Positions 52,960-63,977 of a stretch of 64,000 nt of DNA are shown here, piece after piece (position 1 is the stretch's first letter; each line of letters starts with the position of its first letter). The stretch is from positions 134,555,089 through 134,619,088 of the forward strand of contig NC_030808.1 in assembly GCF_001704415.2 (NCBI RefSeq). The letters run 5' to 3'. Origin of the DNA: Capra hircus. Lineage: Eukaryota > Chordata > Mammalia > Artiodactyla > Bovidae. The position numbers and the translations under genes were made by a program. The notes under the pieces are model-generated. The model was not told the DNA's origin and made no database searches. It was given only the letters and a program-made list of their open reading frames with translations.

Positions 52960-53198
52960 GCTGCTGCTGCTGCTAAGTCGCTTCAGTTCTAGGCTCCTCT
53001 GTCCCTGGGATTCTCCAGGCAAGAACACTGGAGGGGGTTGCCATTTCCTTCTCCAACGCATGAAAGTGAAAAGTGAAAGGGAAGTTCCTCAGTTGTGCCC
53101 GACTCTTAGCAACCCCATGGACTGCAGCCTACCAGGCTCCTCCGTCCATGGGATATTCCAGGCAAGAGTACTGGAGTGGGGTGCCATTGCCTTCTCCG
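52960..53198 (+). mobile_element. Bov-A2 SINE dimer, perfect 12-bp target duplication
   Basis: It starts with GCT repeats (gctgctgctgctaagtcgct), has a shortened first Bov-A monomer, the linker 'gcatgaaagtgaaaagtgaa' and a second monomer to 'ggtgccattgccttctcc'. The string cataaacaggtt lies at 52948-52959 and 53199-53210. Confidence 0.96.
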
Positions 53199-53367
53199 CA
53201 TAAACAGGTTAAGATACAAAAATTAGGTGGAAGTTTAGCTGCGTTCAAGAGACGGAAAGCACGTTACCCTTTGGATGATAAGGAACAAAAGTGTGATGGA
53301 TTTCCAAAGCAGAAAGATGAAGGAACTTTCAAAAAACCACACGCTTTCCATGCATCCCAGAGAGTTA

Positions 53368-53590
53368 AACTGAACAGGCTGGTTACAAGGAAGGCTGCCC
53401 TGGGTTTGAATCCTGGCGCTGCCACTAACCAGCTTTGTAAACTTGAAGAAGTGACAGCCTTCCTGAATCACAGTCTCCACAGCTGTACAATGATCATCAC
53501 AGCATCCCCTTTACGGACTCTTGTGTGGACATAATGTAAAGTGAACCTATACGGTTCTCAGCGCACAACTGTCATTTGGTAAAAGTTGTC
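53368..53590 (+). mobile_element. MIR SINE, near full length
   Basis: 'gccctgggtttgaatcctgg', 'cgctgccactaaccagctttg', 'acagctgtacaatgatcatc', then 'ctcagcgcacaactgtcatt'. The 153-residue frame 53073-53534 is a fusion of Bov-A2 and MIR text. Confidence 0.85.
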
Positions 53591-54227
53591 TGTTTAGGGG
53601 ACACATAGTTTTCCAGGGCAGGAGCCCATTGTGTCCCCCTTTACCTGGCAAAGCAATAAAGCTATCCTTTTCCACTTCTAATAAAAAAGGTTGTCTGTTT
53701 AGAGTTTTCGGTGGGCTGAGAAGAAGCCCGTGGGGTCCTCATGCTCAGAGAGAAGAGCAGAAGGAACCAGAGGGCAGGTGCATCCCAGTTTCTCTTCCTT
53801 TCACCCTCTCTTCTTCCTTATCTCACACTACTTTTAAAGTCGGTAGAGAACAATTTTTTTTAAGTTTAGGAATAAAGAAGAAAAAATGCAAAAAAACTCG
53901 CAAAACCTCATGACAGTAATCCAAAAGTCTTGCTTTGTTCATACTTAAGAATAAGTTTACATTCTCTAAATACTGTGTTTTGAGACTTTTTCTATTTATG
54001 TTGCCCCATAGGTTTAGGATAGCTTGTGTTCCAGGATCAACCCTCAAATCTCAAAAGTTCAAAATAATAAAGGCTTATTCCTTATTCTCCCATGTCCCCT
54101 ACGGACCTGAGTGACTCTTGTACAACTATCTGCCACGGGGTGACTTAGGGATGGAGGCTATTTCAACCTTATGGCCCCTCCATCTGAACACATGGTTTTC
54201 TTCTTGACTGTTATGAAGAACTGTGGA
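53591..54227. other. Unique stretch, nothing assigned
   Basis: No gene or repeat recognised. Confidence 0.4.
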
Positions 54228-54394
54228 ATTTGCTGTATGGCTCAGGAAACTCAAACAGGGGCTCTGTATCAACCTAGAGGGGTAGGATAGGGAGGGAGAT
54301 GGGAGGGAGGTTCAAAAGGGAGGGGATACATGTATGCCTACGGCTGATTCATGTTGAGGTTTGACAGAAAACAGTGAAGTTCTGTAAAGCAATT

Positions 54395-55522
54395 CAGTTC
54401 AGTTCAGTTGCTCAGTTGTGTCTGACTCTTTGCGACCCCGTGAACCGCAGGACGCCAAGCCTCCCTGTCCATCACCAACTCCCGGAGTCCACCCAAACCC
54501 ATGTCCATTGTGTCGGTGATGCCATCCAACCACCTCATCCTCTGTTGTCCCCTTCTCCTCCTGCCCTCAATCTTTCCCAGCATCAAGGTCTTTTCCAATG
54601 AGTCAGCTCTCCACATCAGGTGGCCAAAGTATTGGAGTTTCAGCTTCAACATCGGTCCTTCCAATGAACACCCAGGACTGATCTCCTCTAGGATGGACTG
54701 ATTGGATCTCCTTGCCGTCCAAGGGACTCTCAAGAGTCTTCTCCAACACCACAGTTCAAAAGGGTCAATTCTTTGGTGCTCGGCTTTCTTTGTAGCTCAA
54801 CTCTCACATCCATACATGACTACTGAAAAAACCATAGCCTTGACTAGACGGACCTTTGTTGGCAAAGTAATGTCTCTGCTATTTAATATGCTGTCTGGGT
54901 TGGAAAAGGCAATGGCAACCCGCTCCAGTACTCTTGCCTGGAAAATCCCATGGACAGAGGAGCCTGGTAGGCTGCAGTTCACGTAGTCGAAAAGAATCGG
55001 ACACGACAGAGCGATTTCACTTTCACTTTTCACTTTCATGCATTGGAGAAGGAAATGGCAACCCACTCCAGTACTCTTGCCTGGAGAATCCCAGGGACAG
55101 AGGAGCCTAGTGGGCTGCCATCTATGGGGTTGCACAGAGTTGGACATGACTGAAGCGACTTAGCAGCAGCAGCAGCAGGTTGGTCATAACTTTCCTTCCA
55201 AGGAGTAAGCGTCTTTTAATTTCATGGCTGCAGTCACCATCTGCAGTGATTTTGGAGCCCAGAAAAATAAAGCCAGCCACTGTTTCCCCATCTATTTGCC
55301 ATGAAGTGATGAGACCAGATGCCATGATCTTAGTTTTCTGAATGTTGAGCTTAAAGCCAGCTTTTTCACTCTCCTCTTTCATTTCATCAAGAGGCTCTTT
55401 AGTTCTTCACTTTCTGCCATAAGGGTGGTGTCATCTGCATATCTGAGGTTACTGATATTTCTCCCGACAATCTTGATTCCAGCTTGTGCTTCCTCCAGCT
55501 TAGCATTTCTCATGATGTACTC
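54395..55522 (-). mobile_element. BovB LINE in L1, itself split by Bov-A2
   Basis: Left part 54395-54903 is the tail and C-terminal RT codons in reverse. Right part 55184-55522 continues with the codons upstream of them, up to the segment before YADD ('catctgcatatctgaggtta'). The join is exact at 'ctgtctgggttgg/ggttggtcataac'. It is 5'-truncated and dead. Confidence 0.93.
54904..55177 (-). mobile_element. Bov-A2 SINE dimer inside BovB
   Basis: Reverse Bov-A2: 'aaaaggcaatggcaacccgc', first monomer, linker 'cactttcacttttcactttc', second monomer, 'gactgaagcgacttagcagc' and an AGC run. The string ggttgg (54898-54903 and 55178-55183) is the short target duplication. Confidence 0.95.
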
Positions 55523-55557
55523 TTATCCTTCAGTTAAAAAATAAATAAATAAAAAAT

Positions 55558-55964
55558 CATGTGTGGGATCTTAGATGCTTAAGCCCAGCAGAACACTCAC
55601 TTCTAGCCAAAAGGCAAGGCAGGGTGTGGAGAGGCCTGGTCAATGTAGTCTTCCTTGTGTCCAAGAAGGAAACTGAGGGTACCTGTGAGCCATCTTTTCA
55701 ACATTGTGTTTGCCTGACTTTTCATTCATTGCACATTCTATCCTTTATAGTTAGACATTTAGATTGCTTGTAATTTTTCGATACTATAAATATAATCAGA
55801 GCTTCCCAGTTTCACTACGTTTATAGTTGGGACCACACTGGCACTGAGACTGCCCGTTTGCAGATGGAGGCCACCACCCACTCAGGCAGAGCCTCAGCTC
55901 TCATCCCCACTCATCCAGATTAGCCCCATGTCCCAAAGTCCACAGGTGAGTGACGACCACTCAA
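55558..55964. other. Unassigned stretch
   Basis: A weak antisense old-LINE flavour near 55735-55800; otherwise nothing recognised. Confidence 0.3.
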
Positions 55965-56090
55965 ATTCATTTACTCATTCAGAAACATACATTGAGTGCA
56001 CGTTGGAGGTGAGGCACTGTGCCTGACACTCCTGGGTATACAGCAGAAAATCAGATGAAGTCCCCGCCCTCATACACTCCATTCATGAGT
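55965..56090 (-). mobile_element. L2 3' end, antisense
   Basis: 'tttactcattcagaaacata', 'gaggcactgtgcctgacact', 'gggtatacagcagaaaatc', 'ccccgccctcatacactcc' are the L2 terminus reversed. Confidence 0.65.
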
Positions 56091-56559
56091 CCTCTGCTCA
56101 CACCACCTCTGCTGCTGGGAACCTCGCAGAGCACTGCTGAGAGCTCTGTGACTTGACAGAGTGGCGTGGCTAGGAGAATGTTTCTCTTTGTTGCCCATGG
56201 CACTTGACCACGTAGGCCCTGAAGCTGCATGGTTTGGATGTTGTGGGCTCACATGGCCCTTTGTTAATTCTTCTCTTTCTGTTTCTTCCACACAGAGTCA
56301 AAACCAGTGAGGCAGCCAGTCCCAGGGTGGCAGAGACTCAAACCCTTTTGTCCCTCATGGTCCTTATGTTTATCCTCCCTAGGAACCTCTTACTCATTCT
56401 TCAACCAAAATGCCAAAGCTGCCATATGCAAGCACACACTTGTGGAGAGGAGTGTCCCCTAACGCCACCCACCAGGACCATTGTAGATTCTGGGACAGGT
56501 CATCCAGAACCTTCTGAGATGTCACTAACACCCAGTGGACATCACCAATCCTTTTTCTT
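56091..56559. other. Unique stretch, nothing assigned
   Basis: A 114-residue plus frame (56234-56578) starts with a hydrophobic LLILLFLFLP stretch but shows no conserved domain; not called a gene. Confidence 0.35.
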
Positions 56560-57335
56560 TGTTAGATTATTTCCCTAAGATAAATTCCCAGATGTGGGAT
56601 AGCAAGCTCAAAGTATTAAAATATTTTTTGTGGCTCTTGATTCAAGTTGACAAATTGTTTTCTGAGATTTATGTGGTGATAAACACTATCTATGATAATA
56701 TCAGTTCTTTGCACTGTCACCAAGATTAGGAATTATTATTGTTATAAAATATTGTTAGTGTGGTGGGAAAAAGCCATACTTTTTCCTTGTTTTAATTTGC
56801 ATTTCTGTGAACACCCCAGGTTCTAATTTTTGCCGCATTTGTTTATAGCAGTGCTTATACTTGTGCGATTTGTCACTGAAGATGTTGGTTTATTTATTTA
56901 TTCAAGCCTTAATTTCTTAAACCATTTTTTATGAGTTCTTTATATAACAAAGATGTTAGTCTTCTGGCTGTGGTAATTATATCTTAGAGCCTCCACCCCA
57001 TCATCCTTCTTCTGGTCTTTTTGCTTTCTTATCCTGGTTATTTTATTTTCATTGTTTTTGTTGAAGTGCAGACATTTTAAATTTTAATTTATTCATATTT
57101 GTCGGTCTTTTCCATTGTGGTTTCTTCTTTTTTCTTTTCAATTCAAAGCTTACAAATATATTTCCTATCCAGAAACTTGATCAATATCTAATTCTATTTT
57201 CTTCTAATTTGTTTTCTATGGTTTGGTTTTAATTAAATAATTTTTTCCTGGGTGTGTCCTTAAAGAAAACAATTGTTTGAGCATGGATTGCTTCTTAATT
57301 GTTTTCTTTAACATTTATTCAATTTATTTAAACTT
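56560..57335 (-). mobile_element. Old L1 3' part, antisense
   Basis: 'tttccctaagataaattccc', 'ttgttttaatttgcatttct', 'tatgagttctttatataaca' and 'gtgcagacattttaaatttt' are the L1 ORF2 end/3' UTR in reverse, well diverged. The last 200 bases are less certain. Confidence 0.65.
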
Positions 57336-57339
57336 AAAA

Positions 57340-58640
57340 AAAAGTTCCCTCATTTCTCCTACCCTCCACACCCCCACCATATCTTGCAACCACCAGTCTG
57401 TTCTTTGACCTTGTTTTTGTTCTGTTTTGTTTTAGATTCTGCATACAGTATAAAAGAGATCATATGGGATTTGTTTTCTTTTCTGACTTATTTTACTTAG
57501 CATAATGCCCTCAGGGCCATTTCTGTTGCTGCAAATGACAAAATTTCATTCTTTTTATGGCTGAATAATATGCCATTATGTATATTCCACAGCTTCTTTA
57601 TCCATTCAGTTAGGATGTTTCCATATCTTGACTGTTGTAATAAAGCTGCAATGAACTTAGAGTATATATGCATTTTTGAATTATTGTTTTTATTTTCTTC
57701 TCCATTTATTTTTTAACTAGACTTAGAGGGGATAATAACCCTCTCTGTGAGGTAAGGAAGCTTATTTGGATGTTTAATTCTAAACCCAAGTCACTGAGTC
57801 TTAGATTCTCATTGGTTTGAAGGATTAGAGATAACTCTGTCCCTTGTTTCAAGCAAACTGAACTATAAAAATATTAATTCTTCCAATCCATAACCATGGA
57901 ATATATTTTCATTTATTTGTGTCTTCTTCAACTTCTTTCGTGAATGTTTTCTAGTTTTCAATATACGGATCTTTCAGCTCCTTGGTTATATTTTATTGAC
58001 AGGTATTTTATTCTTTTCAATGTAGTTGTAATGGATTTGTTTTCTTAATTTCTCTTTCTGATAGTTTGTTGTTAGTGTTTGAAACACAACAAATTCTGTG
58101 TATTGATTTTGTATCCTGCAACATTACTGAATTTGTTTATTATTTTTAACAGTTTTTTGATAGAGTAATATTTTCTATACATAGTATCATGTAATCTGCA
58201 AATGACTTCCCTGGTGGCTCAGACAGTAAAGCGTCTGTCCACAATGAGGGAAACCCGGGTTCAATCCCTGGGTCAGGAAGATCCTCTGGAGAAGGAAATG
58301 GCAACCCACTCCAGTACTCTTGACTGGAAAATTCCATGGATGGGGGAGCCTGGTGGGCTTCATGGGGTCGCAAAGAGTCGGACGTGACTGAGCGACTTCA
58401 CTTTTACTTTCAATCTGCAAATAGGGATAGCTTTCCTTTTTCTTTTCCAAGTTGGATGCCTCATCTCTTTTCCTTGCCTAATTGCTCTTCCTATGACTTC
58501 CAACACTGTCTTGAATAAAAGTGGTGAGAGTGAACACCCATTTCCTATTCTTGATCTTGGAGGTAAATATTTCAATGTTTACTGTAGAGTATGATATTAG
58601 CTGTGAGCTTGTCATTTAGAGCCTTTATTAGGTCTCCTGG
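57340..58640 (-). mobile_element. Old L1 ORF2 region, antisense, split by Bov-tA
   Basis: 'tttacttagcataatgccct', 'tttatggctgaataatatgc', 'tatccattcagttaggatg', then 'gattttgtatcctgcaacat' and, after the SINE, 'caacactgtcttgaataaaag' and 'tggtgagagtgaacacccat' are L1 ORF2 text in reverse. The order shows at least one rearranged or missing part near 57700-57880. Confidence 0.75.
58204..58411 (+). mobile_element. Bov-tA SINE, full length, 11-bp target duplication
   Basis: Head 'gacttccctggtggctcag', B-box 'ggttcaatccc', Bov-A body and 'gactgagcgacttcac' end. The string aatctgcaaat is at 58193-58203 and 58412-58422. Confidence 0.96.
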
Positions 58641-59219
58641 AGGGAAGCTTTACACATGTCTGGTTTATGCAGCTGATGCCCAGGGGACACTCCTTCATCA
58701 CCTAACTACGGTGGCTGGAGGAGCTTGTGTTCCTGGGACCTATGGGAACAAGGAAATTGATGGGACAGTCCTTAACAAACTATCATGTCTAGGACACAGT
58801 ATAGACAGTGGACTGAAACACAGTCACTGTTCTTGCTGTGAATGGAGACCATTTTGCTTGTCCTAGAGCTTCAAACTGAGGAGAAGCCGTCAGGTTTGGC
58901 TCACATTTAGTGGCCTTCTGAGCTGCTCTCAAGAAACATAGGCTGGGGACACCATCTTGGTGCTCTCTCTCTGCTTTGTCTAGCTTTCTAGTATCTCCCA
59001 GAAAAGAGCTTAAACACTCATCTGGAGCCCACACAGTGGACACCTCTGGATCATGGATCTGGCGGCCAGTGGGACTTACCCCTGAAGCCCCCAAGGACTG
59101 TGTATATTTGCATATTTTAAAAGCTGTTGCCTGAGGGTCCAGCTTCCAGTCAGCCTGAACCTAGGTGTTGAGATCCTTCACATTAGGACAGTGACAGGTT
59201 TGGGCACATCCTTAACTAC
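58641..59219. other. Unassigned stretch, perhaps L1 5' region
   Basis: No gene recognised. It leads into the plus-strand L1 below and may be its 5' UTR; not provable here. Confidence 0.3.
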
Positions 59220-61583
59220 TGGGAACTATTAAAAATATAATAGGCTGCCTGGACAAGCACAAAGGTTTGAGAGGCAGCCAGGAGCTGAGACAGGAGTGAA
59301 TAACAAGTTCATCTCCTACACCAGCGTACTCCTTAAATACAGGAAGAAGTGGTTGTTACCTGTACAGAAACCAACAGAGAGTCAAGCAAAATGAAGAAAC
59401 AGAGGAATATGTTCCAAATGAAAGAATAAGATAATGATCATAAAGATACTCACTGAACTGGGGAAAAGAAAAGATGAACACAGTGAAAACTTCAACAAAA
59501 AGATGGAAAATATAAGAAAGTACCAAACAGAATTACTCAGCCGTTAAAAAGAATACATTTGAATCAGTTCTGATGAGATGGATGAAACTGGAGCCAATTA
59601 TACAGAGTGAAGTAAGCCAGAAAGAAAAACACCAATACAGTACACTAACACGTATATATGGAATTTAGAAAGATGGCAATGACGACCCTGTATGCAAGAC
59701 AGCAAAAGAGACACAGATGTGTATAATGGACTTTTGGACTCAGAGGGAGAGGGAGAGGGTGGGATGATTTGGGAGAATGGCATTGTAACATGTATACTAC
59801 CATGTAAGAATCGAATCGCCAGTCTATGTCCGATGCAGGATACAGCATGCTTGGGGCTGGTGCACGGGGATGATCCAGAGAGATGTTATGGGAAGGGAGG
59901 TGGGAGGGGGGTTCATGTTTGGGAACGCATGTACACCCGTGGTGGATTCATGTCAATGTATGGCAAAACCAATACAGTATTGTAAAGTAAAATAAAGTAA
60001 AAATAAAAATTAAAAAAAAGAAAGTACCAAACAGAAGTCACATAGATGAAGAATACATTAAAGTGGTTTAAGCATAGACCAGATGGAACAGAAGAAAAGA
60101 TCAGTCAACTCAGGGACAAGGCAGTGGAACTTACTTAGTCAGGATAGCGAAAAAGAAAAAAGAATGAAAAAATATGAAGATAGCTTCAGGAGTTTATGGG
60201 ACAATATCAGACTAACATTTTCTTTATAGGGTTTCTGGAAAGAAAAGAGAGAAAGGGGTGGGCATCTTATTTGAAGAAATAGTGGCTGAAAACTTCTCTA
60301 GTTTGGAGAAGAAAATAGACATCCAGATCCAGGAAGCCCTAAGAGTTCCCAAAAAAGATGCTACCAAAGAAACCCACACCAAGGCACCTTATGATTAAAA
60401 ATGTCAAAGTCAAAGACAAGGAAGGAATTTAAAAGAAGCAAGAGAAAGACAACTAGCTCTATACAAGGGGACCCCCATAAGAAAATCAGCAGATTTTTTT
60501 AGGACAAACTCTGCAGTCCAGAAAATGCAGAAGAAAACTTCTAACCAAGAGTATTCTCCCCACCAAAGTTTTCATTCAGAATTGAAGAAAAAGTAGAGTC
60601 TTCCAGACAAGCCAAACTTAAAGAGTTCATCACCACTAAACTAGACTTACAAGAAAAGTCCCAAATAAACACTTAACTTCACACCGTAAGGAAATAGAAA
60701 AATAACAAATGAAGCCCAAAGTTAGTGAAAGGAAGAAAAAAAAAAAGATTAGAGCAGAAACAATTTAAATGAGATCAAAAAGACAACCGAAAAAATTAGT
60801 GAAACCAATAGCCCATTCTTTGAAAAGATAAACAAAATTGACAAATCTTCAGGTAGATTCACTGAGAAAAATAAGAGGATTCAAATAAGTAAAGTCAGAA
60901 ATGAAAGATTTACTGTTACAACTGATACCACAGAATACAAAAGATCATAAGAGAATACAATGAACAATCACAGGCTGACAAATTGAATAACCTGGAAAAA
61001 ATGGATAAATTCCTAAGTACATACAACCTATCAAAACCAAATCATAATGAAATGGAAAATTTGAACAAACCAGTTACTAGCAAGGAGTTGAATCAGTCAT
61101 CAAAAACCTCTCGATGAACATAAATCCAGACCATATGACTTCACCCGTGAATTCTACCAAACATCCAAAGAAGAATTATTAATAATGCAAATCCTTCTCA
61201 AACTCTCCCCTCAAATAGAAGGGGGTGGAACTCTTCCAAACACATTTTACGAGGCAGGCAGTACCAATTACCAAAACCAGACAAGTATGCCACAAAAAAA
61301 GAAAATTATAGGCCAATATCTCTGATGAACATAGATGCAAAAGTCATCAACAAACTATTAGCAAATCAATGTCAACAATACATTAGAGGTATCATACATC
61401 GTGATTAAGTGGGATTTATTCCAGGGATGCAAGGATATTTCAACATCCACAGATCAACCATGTGACACACCACATTACCAGAATGAAGGATAAAAGCCAT
61501 ACAATCAACACAGTAGAGGCAGAAAAATCATTTGACAATGTTCCACATCCATTTTTGATAAAATCTCTCAACAAAGTAATTAT
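59220..61583 (+). mobile_element. Old L1 (ORF1 region and ORF2 start), split by young L1
   Basis: 'acagaaaccaacagagagtc' and 'cagaggaatatgttccaaat' open the copy. After the younger L1 it resumes with 'gtcacatagatgaagaatac'. A jump near 60750 goes from the ORF1 region into ORF2 ('ttgaaaagataaacaaaatt', 'ttcaccactaaactagact' before it). ORF2 continues to the 'agtgggatttattccaggga' stretch (DQVGFIPGMQG in related copies, here with altered residues) and stops at about 61583. Stops and frameshifts leave no frame longer than 60 residues. Confidence 0.85.
59533..60017 (+). mobile_element. Ruminant L1 3' end with 19-bp target duplication
   Basis: 'gcagttctgatgagatggat'-type text ('cagttctgatgagatggatg', 'gagtgaagtaagccagaaag', 'gggctggtgcacggggatga', 'aaaaccaatacagtattgt') is the 3' terminus of the bovid L1. 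The string aagaaagtaccaaacagaa is present at 59514-59532 and 60018-60036. The high similarity to the consensus as I know it suggests a young insertion. A 97-residue frame (59692-59985) lies inside. Confidence 0.95.
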
Positions 61584-61778
61584 TGAGAAAATACTTAAAT
61601 CTTTCATACATTTGTATGAAACTTAGTTTTAGTCATTTCTTTTTTCAACAGTAGGAGTTGTAAGACTTTCTACTATTCCTTAAGGCAAATAAATAAGAAG
61701 TCTGAACAAAAGTATCTCAGGGAATGTCAGGACTGGGGATGGGCCTGGGAATTGGAATCTTCTTTAGCTTTTCCAGCC
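61584..61778. other. Short unassigned stretch
   Basis: Nothing recognised. Confidence 0.4.
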
Positions 61779-61791
61779 ATTCTTTTGCATT

Positions 61792-62061
61792 GCTGCTGCT
61801 AAGTCGCTTCAGTCATGTCCGACTCTGTGTGACCCCATAGACAGCAGCCCACCAGGCTCCCCCGTCCCTGGGATTCTCCAGGCAAGAACACTGGAGCGGG
61901 TTGCCATTTCCCTCTCCAATGCATGAAAGTGAAAAGTGGAAGTGAAGTCGTTCAGTTTTGTCCGATTCTTCGCAACCCCACGGACTGCAGCCCACCAGGC
62001 TCCTCCGTCCATGGGATTTTCCAGGCAAGAGTACTGGAGTGGGGTGCCATTGCCTTCTCTG
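61792..62061 (+). mobile_element. Bov-A2 SINE dimer, full length
   Basis: GCT repeats, first monomer ('gaccccatagacagcagccc'), linker, second monomer to 'ggtgccattgccttctct'. Flanks attcttttgcatt (61779-61791) and attcctttgcatt (62062-62074) differ at one base. Confidence 0.96.
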
Positions 62062-62074
62062 ATTCCTTTGCATT

Positions 62075-62555
62075 ACTGATGAATAAACAAGGGTTGGGAA
62101 TGGCCCATCTGGTCAACCCCTTTTCTATCAGAGTCCCTTCAAAAGAATAGAATAAATACCAATTATTAAAATCCTTTTTTTGTTGTCGTTGTTTTTGCAT
62201 GTAACAACTACCAGACTGAGGGTCAGTGGAGGGAATGGGGTTAGAGTAGATGCTTTTATTTCAGGATTTGTGAGATTTTATTCTCAAGTTGTCTATACCA
62301 GTAACGGTCTGTGGGGTTTCTGTCACAGACCAATATTTTAACTTAAATCATCATTTACCAGGTCTCTATATTGAGAAGTCTGTGTAGCTGCAATCCCCAG
62401 CAAAATCTTTTAAAGTGGAAGTGGAATACTGATGAGCCCAAATTGAGAGGAGGAGGCAAAGATTTAGTTATAAAGAACAAAAACTCACTGAATTTTTGTT
62501 TCAACTGAAGGTAGAGAAGTGACTTAGTGCAGCCCCAAGCAGCAGATTGATTGCA
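62075..62555. other. Unique stretch, nothing assigned
   Basis: No gene or repeat recognised. Confidence 0.4.
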
Positions 62556-62563
62556 ATGACATG

Positions 62564-62767
62564 TTGTTGTTCAGTTGCTAAGTTGTGTTCAACTCTTTGT
62601 GACTCTATGAACTGCAGCACAGCAGGTTCCCCTGTCCTTCACTATCTCCCAGAATTCACTCAGATTCCTGTCCATTGAATCAGTGATTCTATCTAACCAT
62701 CTCATTCTCTGCCGCCCCCTTTTTTTGTTTGCCTTCAATCTTTCCTAGCATTGGAATCTCTTATCCG
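62564..62767 (-). mobile_element. BovB LINE 3' end, older tail type
   Basis: Tail 'ttgttgttcagttgctaag' then reverse 3' UTR and last codons. The 8-base string atgacatg at 62556-62563 and 62768-62775 is a perfect target duplication. Only about 200 bases were inserted. Confidence 0.92.
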
Positions 62768-62775
62768 ATGACATG

Positions 62776-63324
62776 AGAGACCGTGAACCAGAACCACACA
62801 GCTAAGCCACTTTCAGACTGCTGCCCCACAGAAGCTGTAAAACAATAGATGTGTGTTGCTTCAAGCTAATAAATTTGGGGATAATTTGTTATGCAGCAGT
62901 AGATAAGGAATCATAGATCTGTACTGACTAATGATCAATAGCTACTAAAATCACAGCTGCAAGGCTAAGGGGGAGCTTCATAATAGGTGGATCAGTAAGC
63001 AGACAGTATCTGAAGTTAGCAATCAATTTTTTGAAATAACTGGATCTTTTAAAGTAAATCCCAAACATCATATCATTTCACCCACTGATCAATCTTAATG
63101 TCACACACAAAAAAAGATGTGATGCAATTAGAAGTACCCAACACTCCCTATGAAATATTATTACAAAAAAAGTTAAACCTGAATTTAATTAAATCCCAAC
63201 TACAAGTTTACATGAAATACAGAGGAAATGTAGAAAACTCTACACATAAGTGACTTGATTTCTTTAAAAAACACATGCCTGAAAGAGTGAAAAAAGAGAA
63301 TCGAGATAACCCAGCAATGTGTAG
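62776..63324. other. Unique AT-rich stretch, nothing assigned
   Basis: No gene or named repeat recognised. Confidence 0.35.
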
Positions 63325-63757
63325 ACTCTACTAGTCATGGCTCTCCAGAGACACAGAACCAGTAAGATACATATGGGAGGAAATTCATTCTAGGTGTCGT
63401 TTCACCTGGTTATGGAGGCTGCCAAGACCTGTATCTGCAAGCTGGCGACTCAGGGAAGCTGGTGATGTGATTCAGTTTGAGTCTGAAGGCCTGAGAACTG
63501 GGTGGGGGCAGCAGTGTAAATCCTGATCTGAGTCTGAAGGCCCTAAAGCCAGAGCAACATGTCTAAAGGTATCTCAGTCCAAACAGAGTGCGAATTTGCC
63601 CTTCCTCGGCATTTCTGTTCTGTTCAGGCCCACAGCGGACTGGATGATGTCCACCTCAAACTGGCGAGAGTGATCTTCTTTACTCAATCTGCTGAATTAA
63701 CTACTAATCTCTCCTAGAGACGTCTCACAGACACACCCAGAAATAATGCTTTATCAG
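63325..63757 (-). mobile_element. Old interspersed repeat, family not named
   Basis: 'ggctctccagagacacagaa', 'ttatggaggctgccaagacc', 'ctgttctgttcaggcccac' and 'acacacccagaaataatgct' form a text I recognise as a widespread old mammalian repeat. I cannot name the family, and the orientation is a guess. Confidence 0.4.
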
Positions 63758-63977
63758 CTCACCTGGTGGCGCAGACGGTAAAGCGTCTGTCTACAATGCA
63801 GGAAACCTGGGTTTGATCCCTGGGTCCGGAAGATCCTCTCCTGGAGAAGGAAATGGCAATCCACTCCAGTACTCTTGCCTGGAAAATCCCATGGACAGAG
63901 AAGCCTGGTAGGCTACAGTCCATGGGGTTGCAAAGAGTCTGACACGACTGAGCGACTTCACTTTCCTTTCCTTTCCT
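63758..63977 (+). mobile_element. Bov-tA SINE with (CCTTT)n end
   Basis: Head 'gctcacctggtggcgcagacgg', B-box 'ggtttgatccc', Bov-A body, 'gactgagcgacttcac', then a short tttcctttcctttcc run. Confidence 0.95.

Larger units (their letters stand above)
54228..55557 (+). mobile_element. Ruminant-type L1 3' end hosting BovB and Bov-A2
   Basis: Left part 54228-54394 ('ggctcaggaaactcaaacag', 'gtatcaacctagagggg', 'gttctgtaaagcaatt') and right part 55523-55557 ('ttatccttcagttaaaaaat', aaataaataaat) join into one L1 3' terminus. In other copies 'gcaatt' is directly followed by 'atccttca', so the BovB sits inside the last 40 bases of the L1. Confidence 0.85.

Noticed and set aside
53073..53534. 153-residue plus frame as a gene
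   Set aside because: Made of Bov-A2 monomer text followed by MIR text.
56234..56578. 114-residue frame with a signal-peptide-like start
   Set aside because: Only one hydrophobic stretch, no domain, no promoter, and its end runs into an old antisense L1.
8279..63977. tRNA genes suggested by A- and B-box text
   Set aside because: All occurrences are heads of Bov-tA or CHR SINEs followed by SINE bodies; none folds as a stand-alone tRNA with proper ends.
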